Source: a bacterium (GTDB lineage Bacteria; Actinomycetota; Acidimicrobiia; Acidimicrobiales; CATQHL01). From it: a DNA stretch of 9,645 bases. Every line of letters starts with the position of its first letter. Positions within the stretch are counted from its first letter, which is position 1. Of the stretch, positions 1 to 5,746 are shown piece after piece. The stretch covers positions 1 through 9,645 of the forward strand of contig JAPONU010000101.1 of assembly GCA_026713745.1 (NCBI GenBank). Direction: 5' to 3'. A program made the translations under genes and the position numbers. The notes under the pieces were generated by a model. The model did no database searches. It saw nothing but the letters and a program-made list of their open reading frames with translations, and was not told where the DNA came from.

Positions 1-1
1 C

Positions 2-466
2 AAGGCGCTGCGGACGAGCCTGGTGGTCGTGGCCGATTACGACTTCGTGGCGAACCAGCTCGCGAACCCGCGCCTGTACGACGGCACACCCCTGGCCGCC
101 GACGCGTTCGTGCGCCTCGCCCTGGAGGGTGACATCCTGCCCGCCCTGTTCGACACCGACGGGCAGCCACTCTGGTTGGGTCGCGCCGTGCGCGACGCCA
201 CCGACGCGCAGCGCATCGCCCTCGCGGTGCGCGACAAGGGCTGCGTCGGCTGCGGCGCCCCGAACAGCTACTGCGAGCCGCATCACATCTGCAACTGGAA
301 GGACGGCGGCCCCACCGACCTGGACAATCTGTGTTTGCTGTGCGGGCACTGCCACCACAAGGAGATCCACTCCAAACGCGGCGCCGAGATCACCCGCGGA
401 CCCCGCGGGAAACTCACCATGCAATACCCCGACCGCAAACCCCAACACGTACCCCTGCGCTGCTGA
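2..466 (+). CDS. DUF222/HNH endonuclease domain protein (13E12 repeat family), 3' part only
   Basis: The reading frame is open from the left edge, so the start and the usual N-terminal DUF222 domain lie outside the window; 154 codons plus stop are visible. The visible part carries an HNH nuclease core: a CxxC pair (codons at 242-253), then CEPHHI with the His-His pair at 281-286, a W..GG.TDLDNL stretch, and LLCGHCHHKEIH, which supplies a second CxxC and the closing histidines. This layout is that of zinc-supported HNH domains in the 13E12/DUF222 proteins that occur in many copies in actinobacteria (REP13E12 in Mycobacterium tuberculosis). A DNA-cleaving activity is inferred from the family; the biological role of these proteins is not settled. 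The last codons (HVPLRC, stop) form the beginning of a tandem repeat that continues downstream. The neighbour on the other strand is a damaged transporter gene, which fits a mobile or recombination-prone locus. Confidence 0.88.
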   Translation, partial: KALRTSLVVVADYDFVANQLANPRLYDGTPLAADAFVRLALEGDILPALFDTDGQPLWLGRAVRDATDAQRIALAVRDKGCVGCGAPNSYCEPHHICNWKDGGPTDLDNLCLLCGHCHHKEIHSKRGAEITRGPRGKLTMQYPDRKPQHVPLRC

Positions 467-535
467 ACACCCCAACCCCGCCAACCCCGCCAACCCCGCC
501 TCGACCGGGGACTCCGATAGCGCGGACCTGTCCCG
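444..535 (+). repeat. Tandem repeat, copy 1 (92 bp), overlapping the end of the HNH gene
   Basis: The unit starts with AACACGTACCCCTGCGCTGC inside the HNH gene, includes that gene's TGA stop, then three perfect AACCCCGCC nonamers (474-500), then CTCGACCGGGGACTCC and a short GGACCTGTCC arm. It is followed without a gap by copy 2. The first 23 bases are therefore both coding sequence and repeat, which suggests that the array arose by duplication of the gene's 3' end. No poly-T tract is present, so it does not look like a standard intrinsic terminator. Confidence 0.9.
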
Positions 536-628
536 AACACGTAGCCCCTGCGCTGCTGAACACCCCAACGGCGCCAACCCCGCCAACCCCGCCTCGACCG
601 GGGACTCCGATGGCGCGGGCCTGTCCCG
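536..628 (+). repeat. Tandem repeat, copy 2 (93 bp)
   Basis: It matches copy 1 over its whole length with four substitutions (C477 to G570, C478 to G571, A519 to G612, A526 to G619) and one inserted G at about 544. It keeps the CTGCGCTGCTGA segment that is the end of the HNH gene in copy 1 and two of the three AACCCCGCC nonamers; the first has become AACGGCGCC. The unit length is not a multiple of three, so the copies cannot extend the protein in frame. Confidence 0.9.
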
Positions 629-662
629 AACACGTACCCCTGCGCTGCTGAACACCCCAACC
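629..662 (+). repeat. Tandem repeat, copy 3 (first 34 bp only)
   Basis: The 34 bases are the same as the start of copy 1 (AACACGTACCCC onward, through the TGA and AACACCCCAACC). The sequence then changes abruptly to GGGAATTCTCGC, which is unrelated to the rest of the unit. The break marks a deletion or recombination end point within the array. Confidence 0.85.
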
Positions 663-702
663 GGGAATTCTCGCGGCGATGGGCGATGGTGGCGATCCGC
701 CG

Positions 703-723
703 AACACGGACCCCTGCGCAGCT
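703..723 (+). repeat. Degenerate fourth repeat start
   Basis: AACACGGACCCCTGCGCAGCT matches the first 21 bases of copy 1 with two mismatches, and lies 74 bp after the start of copy 3. It abuts and overlaps the first bases of the stop codon of the minus-strand transporter remnant (722-724), so the right edge of the repeat array coincides with the broken 3' end of that gene. Confidence 0.6.
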
Positions 724-1802
724 AAGAGGTCGCGCGGGTAGGTGGCCATCCACCAGTTGAGGTTCTGTCTCGGGTTTTCTTTCGAGTGGAATCGATGCCG
801 GCCACTGCCAGGAACCGGACCAGCAGCCGGGCGTCCCGGGGAGTGTCGGGCGTCGCCAAGCGCCGGCGCAGCCACACCATCACGGGAATCGACAGCGCGG
901 CCATGACGAACCAGACCACGCCGAAGAACACCACGGCTTCGCCGCCCTCGTAGTCGGGGAGTCCCAGCGTCACCAGCCGTAGCGTGTCGAGCCGCTCGAT
1001 GGCCTCGCCGGCGAAGCCGGTGATGACGGCCGCGGAGACGACACCCAGCAGCATCCGGCGGCGCAGGGTGAGGGCGGCACCGTGGCGCCAGATGGCGCGG
1101 GCCTCTCGCCACGCACCCCCGGCGATCCGTCGCTCGGGGGTGGTTCGGCGGAAGGAGGTCTCGGCCATGGCGCCGGCGAGGTAGGCGGCGAAACCCAGCG
1201 TCAGGGTGCCGGCGATGACCAGCGCGCCGCGCAGTGACCACCATCCGGCGCCCACCATCACCGCCACGCCGGTCATGACGCCGACGGGCACGCCACGTGG
1301 CGTGGTGCACGATCAGCTGATCCAGCAGGGCTGCGCGGGCACCGTCGTGGCGCGCCTCGGCGGGGGGCGACTCACCGCCGGCGTCGGTGGATGCGCAGCC
1401 CGCCTCATCGCCCACCGGTGGCCGCCCCGATCCCGCCGGCAACTCGTCGGTCACCCAGGCCGTCGCCGCGCCGCTCTGCATGGTCCAACCCACGGCCCAG
1501 ACCGGCTGCCAAACGATCAGCGCGCCGAAGGCCGGCGATGCGGCCATGAGTCCTGTCGCCGTGCCCATCACGGCGAAGGAGGCCACCACCGAAGGCTTGC
1601 GGCCGCATAGGTCCGCCAGCACGCCCGTGGGCGCTTCGGTCAGCAGGATGGTCCCCACGAGCGCGGTCCCCAGGAGCGCCAACTGCAGCGGCGAGAGCCG
1701 CAATTCCACGACCCACCACACGACCGCCGGCAGACCCGCCGACCAGGCAAGTCCCTGCACCCCGCCTGTCAGGAGGAACAAGCGATCGGGCCGGCGGCGC
1801 AC
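722..1802 (-). pseudogene. MFS transporter, frameshifted and 3'-truncated
   Basis: The minus strand encodes a major facilitator superfamily permease in two frames. The first runs from a GTG at 1802 (MRRRPDRLFLLTGG) to about 1300 and holds four predicted membrane segments plus the MFS loop motif GVLADLCGRKP between segments 2 and 3. The second frame takes over from about 1303-1291 (VPVGVMTGVAV) and runs to a TAG at 722-724, adding about four more segments, including FFGVVWFVMAALSIPVMVWL. An in-frame TGA at 1313-1315 blocks the second frame upstream, so the shift lies in the ~20 bp between. The protein then loses similarity to a membrane protein after LLVRFLAVAGI and ends in a hydrophilic stretch, so the last four of twelve segments are missing. 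Substrate unknown; drug or metabolite efflux is common for relatives. A sequencing error could explain the frameshift but not the missing C-terminal part. Confidence 0.72.
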
Positions 1803-1810
1803 GACCGCGC

Positions 1811-1816
1811 ATCATA
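1811..1816 (-). promoter_or_regulatory. Likely -10 element of the transporter remnant (TATGAT)
   Basis: On the minus strand TATGAT ends 8 nt before the GTG start codon at 1802. Transcription would begin around 1804-1802, giving a leaderless or nearly leaderless mRNA. This agrees with the absence of a Shine-Dalgarno sequence there. No convincing -35 element is seen. Confidence 0.4.
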
Positions 1817-1853
1817 GGAACAGGCGCCGCTCGATCGGGCCGGTCCGACGGCG

Positions 1854-1924
1854 AGCGGGCGAGGGGAATCGAACCCCCGTCATCAGCTTGGAAGGCTGAG
1901 GTTCTGCCGTTGAACTACACCCGC
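1854..1924 (-). tRNA. tRNA-Gly (anticodon TCC)
   Basis: Read on the minus strand, the 71-nt gene begins with acceptor strand GCGGGTG (1924-1918) and ends with the matching CGCCCGC (1861-1855) plus discriminator U (1854), as is usual for bacterial tRNA-Gly. The D arm (GTTCAACGGCAGAAC), anticodon stem-loop CAGC-CTTCCAA-GCTG with anticodon TCC, and T arm GGGGG-TTCGATT-CCCCT are all present. The only imperfect pairs are G-U wobbles. CCA is not encoded. It reads GGA and GGG codons. It sits between the decaying transporter remnant downstream of it and the divergently transcribed tig. tRNA 3' ends are common integration sites, but no repeated copy of the tRNA end was seen in the window. Confidence 0.97.
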
Positions 1925-1934
1925 GGTGCCGATC

Positions 1935-1940
1935 AGGCTA
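1935..1940 (-). promoter_or_regulatory. Possible -10 element of tRNA-Gly (TAGCCT)
   Basis: TAGCCT on the minus strand lies 10 nt before the first base of the mature tRNA, which would allow a short 5' leader for RNase P to remove. The same nonamer, TAGCCTGAT, occurs upstream of ndk at 7115-7123. The -35 region is not recognisable. Confidence 0.4.
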
Positions 1941-2025
1941 GCGACGGCGGCTCGTATCGCTGCCGCTGTTACCGATCAGCCGGTCGCCCCGGCAGGTGCC
2001 CGGACCGTATGACCGACCCGGCCCA

Positions 2026-2031
2026 TAGACT
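2026..2031 (+). promoter_or_regulatory. Likely -10 element of tig (TAGACT), leaderless transcript
   Basis: TAGACT fits the actinobacterial TANNNT -10 pattern. It is followed by TTTTGAT (7 nt) and then the GTG at 2039, so the expected transcription start is at or one base before the start codon. There is no ribosome binding site ahead of this GTG, which agrees with a leaderless mRNA. The -35 region holds only a weak match. Confidence 0.5.
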
Positions 2032-2038
2032 TTTTGAT

Positions 2039-3688
2039 GTGGAAAGCACGCTCGCACCGGCCGACGGTGGCAAGGTCAAGATCTCGGTGTACCTCGACCG
2101 CCACGAGATGGAAGGGGCCGAGGAGGCCGCCTACCGCAGGATCGTCCGCGAGGTCCGCATCCCCGGGTTCCGTCCCGGCAAGGCACCGCGCAAGGTCCTG
2201 GAGGCCAGGCTGGGGTCCGGCTACATCCGAGCCGAGGCGATGCAGGACGCCCTGCCGGGCTACTACCAGCAGGCGGTGGTGCGCCACGATCTCGACGTGA
2301 TCGCCCCGCCCGAGATCGACATTACAGACGGGCGCGACGGGGGTGGGGTGAGCTTCGAGGCCGTCGTGGAGGTGCGCCCGGAGGTGACGGCGGACGGCTA
2401 CGACGCGCTGGCGGTGGAGATCCCCAGCCCGCTGCCCACCGACGAGGAGATCAATGCCCGCATCGACGCTCTGCGGGCGCAATTCAGCGAACTCGAGACC
2501 GTCAGCCGGCCCGCCATCGACACCGATCACGTGACCATCGACGTGGTCGGAAGCCGCAATGGCGTCGAAGTGGAGGGTCTGACCGTGTCGGACTACACCT
2601 ACGAGGTCGGGTCCGGCGCCGTCGTCCCGGAGATCGACGAGAACCTGCGCGGCGCCAAGGTCGGCGACATCCTGGAGTTCAACGCCCGACACCCCGATGA
2701 GTCCATCGAGGACCTGCTGCGCTTCCGCATCCTCGTCAAGGAGGTGCAGGCCCGGATCCTGCCCGACCTTAACGACGATCTGGTCGCCTCGGCCAGCGAG
2801 TTCGAAACGGTCGCCGAGTTCCGCGACGACGTCACCGAGCGCCTCGGGGAGGAGAAGCGAGCGAGGACCAGGATGCTGCTGCGCCAGCGGGTCTCCGAAG
2901 CCGTCGCCGAACTCGTCGTGGCCGATCTGCCCGAGACTCTGGTCGTCTCGGAGACCGATGGGAACATCGAGCGGCTGCAGCAGATGCTGGAGGCGACCGA
3001 GGACAGCCTCGAGGATTACCTGGCTGCCAGCGGTATGACCGAGGAGCAGTTGCGTTCCCATGCGCGACTCGATGCCGAGGCGAGCGTGCGGCTGGATCTC
3101 GGGCTGCGGGCGGTGGCCGACGCGGAGGCCCTCGATGCGTCCGACGCTGATCTTGCCGCCGAGGCCGACCGCATCGCCGCGAGGATGGGACTCGACTCCG
3201 AGTCCTTGAACCGCAGGCTCGACGAGACCGGCGGCTGGTCTCCGATCCGTGCCGGGTTACGCAAGGAACTCGCTCTCCAATGGCTGGCTGCGAACGTCAC
3301 GCTGCGCGACCCGACGGGCGCGAGCATCCCCGGCGAACTGCTCCGGGAGCCGGAGTCCGATGGTTTCGCGGTCGTCTCGTCCGAGCCCGACGGCCCCGTG
3401 ACCCTGGACGTCTTCGACGGGGAGGATCATTACGGCGACCTCGACGAGCCGGATCTCGCCGGCGGCGAACTCGGCGGGGAGGAGTTCGAGGGTGGCGACC
3501 CGCTCGCCCGTCCCGCCCTCGACCCGGACCCGGGGACCGATCCCGCTGCCGCCGCCGGCGACGGGCCCGTGGCCCGCGAGCCCGCCGGCGTGCCGCAGGG
3601 CGAGGACGGGGCCGTATCCTCCAGTGACGAAGACACGCCGGAGGGCGCCCGCCGCTGGGGGCTGCGCCGTCGGGCACGTAGGACCTAG
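2039..3688 (+). CDS. tig: Trigger factor, ribosome-associated chaperone
   Basis: Trigger factor binds the ribosome near the exit tunnel and shields new polypeptides in the cytosol. The N-terminal ribosome-binding domain is clear, with the signature loop GFRPGKAPR at residues 43-51. An FKBP-like domain covers about residues 160-240 and a SurA-like chaperone domain about 241-430. The protein has 549 residues; family members are usually 430-480. The excess is a tail of about 115 residues, rich in Asp/Glu/Gly/Pro, ending in an arginine-rich stretch (RRWGLRRRARRT). Within the FKBP-like part the usual IPGF segment reads VPEI (residues 196-199), so the aromatic residue linked to isomerase activity is replaced by Ile. 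The start GTG 2039 gives MESTLAP, which lines up with the typical MKSTVE beginning. The frame is open farther upstream and includes an ATG at 2009, but that part overlaps the promoter-like TAGACT. It heads the tig-clpP-clpX cluster. Confidence 0.95.
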   Translation: MESTLAPADGGKVKISVYLDRHEMEGAEEAAYRRIVREVRIPGFRPGKAPRKVLEARLGSGYIRAEAMQDALPGYYQQAVVRHDLDVIAPPEIDITDGRDGGGVSFEAVVEVRPEVTADGYDALAVEIPSPLPTDEEINARIDALRAQFSELETVSRPAIDTDHVTIDVVGSRNGVEVEGLTVSDYTYEVGSGAVVPEIDENLRGAKVGDILEFNARHPDESIEDLLRFRILVKEVQARILPDLNDDLVASASEFETVAEFRDDVTERLGEEKRARTRMLLRQRVSEAVAELVVADLPETLVVSETDGNIERLQQMLEATEDSLEDYLAASGMTEEQLRSHARLDAEASVRLDLGLRAVADAEALDASDADLAAEADRIAARMGLDSESLNRRLDETGGWSPIRAGLRKELALQWLAANVTLRDPTGASIPGELLREPESDGFAVVSSEPDGPVTLDVFDGEDHYGDLDEPDLAGGELGGEEFEGGDPLARPALDPDPGTDPAAAAGDGPVAREPAGVPQGEDGAVSSSDEDTPEGARRWGLRRRARRT

Positions 3689-3691
3689 GAG
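3687..3691 (+). promoter_or_regulatory. Ribosome binding site of clpP (AGGAG)
   Basis: AGGAG overlaps the last two bases of the tig stop codon (TAG 3686-3688) and lies 9 nt before GTG 3701. It fixes the GTG as the clpP start and ties clpP translation closely to tig. Confidence 0.75.
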
Positions 3692-3700
3692 TCATTCCCT

Positions 3701-4345
3701 GTGAGCGCACCGCGCAACTACCTCGTGCCGACGGTCATCGAGCAGACATCGCGTGGTGAGCGGGCCTTCGATCTGTTCTCCCGCCTGCTGAAGGAGCACA
3801 TCGTCTTCTTGGGCACACCGATCGACGACACCGTCGCCAACCTCACCTGCGCCCAGCTGCTGCACCTCGAGTCGGAGAATCCCGACAAGGACATCAGCCT
3901 CTACATCAACTCGCCGGGTGGGGACATCAACGCCCTCTTCGCCATCTACGACACGCTGCAGTACATCCGCCCGGACGTGACGACGATCTGCTTCGGCCAG
4001 GCCGCCTCCGCCGCGGCGGTGCTGCTGGCGGCAGGGACCCCGGGCAAGCGTCTGGCCCTGCCGCACTCCCGCATCCTGATCCACCAGCCGTATGCCGGGG
4101 CGCACGGCCAGGTCTCCGACATCGAGATCGCCAGCCGGGAGATCCAGCGTCTGAAGACGCAACTCGAGGAGGTCCTCGCCCGTCACACCGGCCAGAGCCT
4201 CGAGAAGATCCGGACCGACACCGACCGTGACTACGTCATGACCGCGGCCGAGGCGCAGGAATATGGGATAATCGACGAGATCATCGAGTCCCGTGGCCTC
4301 ACGAACAGCGAGGGCGGGTCGCCGAAAATCAGCGCGGTGCCCTAG
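3701..4345 (+). CDS. clpP: ATP-dependent Clp protease proteolytic subunit
   Basis: ClpP is a serine peptidase of family S14 that forms a barrel of two seven-membered rings and degrades proteins fed in by ClpX or ClpC. At 214 residues it has the usual length. The catalytic triad is intact: Ser103 in GQAASAAAV, His128 in LIHQP, Asp177 in DTDRD, with the same spacing as in E. coli. The strand segment YINSPGG (68-74) is also present. The N-terminus (LVPTVIEQTSRGER) resembles the classic E. coli-type ClpP, including a possible propeptide. The active-site region with AAA after the serine, followed by LLAAGTPGKR, is like mycobacterial ClpP2 rather than ClpP1. It begins 12 nt after tig and precedes clpX, its partner unfoldase. 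A second clpP is not adjacent, unlike the clpP1-clpP2 pair of Actinomycetia; whether one exists elsewhere cannot be told. Confidence 0.97.
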   Translation: MSAPRNYLVPTVIEQTSRGERAFDLFSRLLKEHIVFLGTPIDDTVANLTCAQLLHLESENPDKDISLYINSPGGDINALFAIYDTLQYIRPDVTTICFGQAASAAAVLLAAGTPGKRLALPHSRILIHQPYAGAHGQVSDIEIASREIQRLKTQLEEVLARHTGQSLEKIRTDTDRDYVMTAAEAQEYGIIDEIIESRGLTNSEGGSPKISAVP

Positions 4346-4389
4346 TCGGGTACTGGTCGGGGAACGAGACGATCACCATGAGCAGCAAG

Positions 4390-4395
4390 AGGAGG
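4390..4395 (+). promoter_or_regulatory. Ribosome binding site of clpX (AGGAGG)
   Basis: A perfect AGGAGG lies 4 nt before the TTG at 4400. This strong site is the main reason for accepting the rare TTG start, together with the protein beginning MAKLGEGELLKCSFCGK. The spacing is short for such a site. Confidence 0.75.
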
Positions 4396-4399
4396 ACCG

Positions 4400-5665
4400 T
4401 TGGCCAAGCTCGGTGAGGGCGAACTCCTCAAGTGCTCCTTCTGCGGGAAGACCCAGAAGCAGGTCAAGAAGCTCATCGCCGGCCCCGGCGTCTACATCTG
4501 CGACGAGTGCATCGATCTCTGCAACGAGATCATCCGCGAGGAGCTCGAGCCGCCCGAGGTTCCCATGGGCGACCTGCCGAAGCCCTCGGAGATCTTCGAG
4601 TTCCTGAACGACTACATCGTGGGTCAGGACCGGGCCAAGAAGATCCTCTCCGTGGCGGTCTACAACCACTACAAGCGCCTCCAGCTGGGCAGCTCCGGCA
4701 GTGGCGAGGAGGTGGAACTGGCCAAGTCCAACGTGTTGCTCATCGGCCCCACCGGCTGCGGCAAGACCCTCATGGCCCAGACTCTGGCCAAGATCCTGAA
4801 CGTGCCGTTCGCCATTGCCGACGCCACGGTCCTCACCGAGGCCGGCTACGTGGGCGAGGACGTCGAGAACATCCTGCTGAAGCTCATCCAGGCCGCCGAC
4901 TACGAGGTGAAGCGAGCCGAGACGGGCATCATCTACATCGACGAGATCGACAAGATCGCCCGTAAGAGCGAGAACCCCTCGATCACCCGGGACGTCTCCG
5001 GTGAGGGTGTGCAGCAGGCACTACTGAAGATCCTGGAGGGCACCACCGCCTCGGTCCCGCCCCAGGGAGGGCGCAAGCACCCCCACCAGGAACTCATCCA
5101 GATCGACACCACCAACATCCTCTTCATCTGCGGCGGGGCGTTCGCCGGCCTCGACACGATCGTGGAGGCCCGCATCGGCCGCAAGGGTGTGGGCTTCGGT
5201 GCGGACGTGCGCCCGCTGGAGGAGAAGGACCTTGGCGAACTCTACAGCAAGGTGCAGCCGGAGGACCTGCTGCGCTTCGGCATGATCCCCGAGTTGGTGG
5301 GGCGGTTGCCGGTGGTCGGCGCCGTTTCGAACCTCGAGCAGGACGCCTTGGTGCGCATCCTCGTCGAGCCCAGAAACTCCCTGACGAAGCAGTACGGCAG
5401 GAAGTTCGAGTACGAGAACGTCGAGTTGGAATTCACGCAGGAAGCCCTCGAGGCCGTCGCGGATGTGGCGATGGCTCGTGGCACCGGGGCCCGGGGCTTG
5501 CGGGCCGTCATGGAAGAGGTGCTGCTGGACCTCATGTTCGACCTGCCGGGCCGCTCGGACATCGAGCGCTGCGTGATCGACGCGGGCACCGTGCGCGCCA
5601 ATGCCAATCCCACGCTGGTGCCACGCCTGCGTCCCGCCGAGGCCTCGAGGCGCGCTGCTTCCTGA
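4400..5665 (+). CDS. clpX: ATP-dependent Clp protease ATP-binding subunit ClpX
   Basis: ClpX is a hexameric AAA+ unfoldase that recognises tagged substrates and threads them into ClpP. The 421-residue protein has the full domain set. The N-terminal zinc-binding domain has Cys12, Cys15, Cys34 and Cys37. Walker A GPTGCGKT is at 116-123, the pore loop GYVGE at 149-153 and Walker B IIYIDEID at 177-184. The box IPELVGRLPV is around 296-305 and sensor 2 GTGARGLR at 361-368. The ClpP-docking loop reads VGF (264-266) where many ClpX proteins have IGF, a conservative change that should still dock. It begins with TTG after a strong ribosome binding site, 54 nt after clpP. A 12-codon open frame (4378-4416) covers this site and overlaps the clpX start. 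Confidence 0.97.
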   Translation: MAKLGEGELLKCSFCGKTQKQVKKLIAGPGVYICDECIDLCNEIIREELEPPEVPMGDLPKPSEIFEFLNDYIVGQDRAKKILSVAVYNHYKRLQLGSSGSGEEVELAKSNVLLIGPTGCGKTLMAQTLAKILNVPFAIADATVLTEAGYVGEDVENILLKLIQAADYEVKRAETGIIYIDEIDKIARKSENPSITRDVSGEGVQQALLKILEGTTASVPPQGGRKHPHQELIQIDTTNILFICGGAFAGLDTIVEARIGRKGVGFGADVRPLEEKDLGELYSKVQPEDLLRFGMIPELVGRLPVVGAVSNLEQDALVRILVEPRNSLTKQYGRKFEYENVELEFTQEALEAVADVAMARGTGARGLRAVMEEVLLDLMFDLPGRSDIERCVIDAGTVRANANPTLVPRLRPAEASRRAAS

Positions 5666-5677
5666 GCCGGCTGTCGC

Positions 5678-5683
5678 TACAGT
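5678..5683 (+). promoter_or_regulatory. Possible -10 element upstream of folC (TACAGT)
   Basis: The 81-nt gap between clpX and folC contains TACAGT, a TANNNT-type hexamer, 63 nt before the folC ATG. No good -35 element accompanies it. folC might equally be transcribed by read-through from clpX. Confidence 0.25.
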
Positions 5684-5746
5684 CCCGCGCCATCCGTTTC
5701 CCAAGCCGTCTGCCTCTCGACGCCGTGGTACGGCCACCCGCCACCG

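Noticed and set aside
496..512. CCCCG...CGGGG hairpin as a terminator of the HNH gene
   Set aside because: The stem is only five pairs with no T-tract; in this GC content such hairpins are common by chance.
444..723. CRISPR array
   Set aside because: Copies are adjacent with no unique spacers, the unit is 92 bp, and no cas gene is near.
414..1802. One unbroken minus-strand frame of 462 codons
   Set aside because: Only the part above about 1300 looks like a transporter; the rest is a stop-free shadow caused by high GC, while the real downstream transporter sequence is in another frame.
1910..2038. Upstream extension of the tig frame beginning at 1910
   Set aside because: It starts inside the tRNA-Gly gene and runs through the promoter region; the extra residues resemble nothing in trigger factor.
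1976..3061. Minus-strand frame of 361 codons
   Set aside because: It is antisense to trigger factor and has no recognisable domain.
5666..5746. Intrinsic terminator after clpX
   Set aside because: Only a four-pair CTGT/ACAG hairpin is present, without a T-tract.
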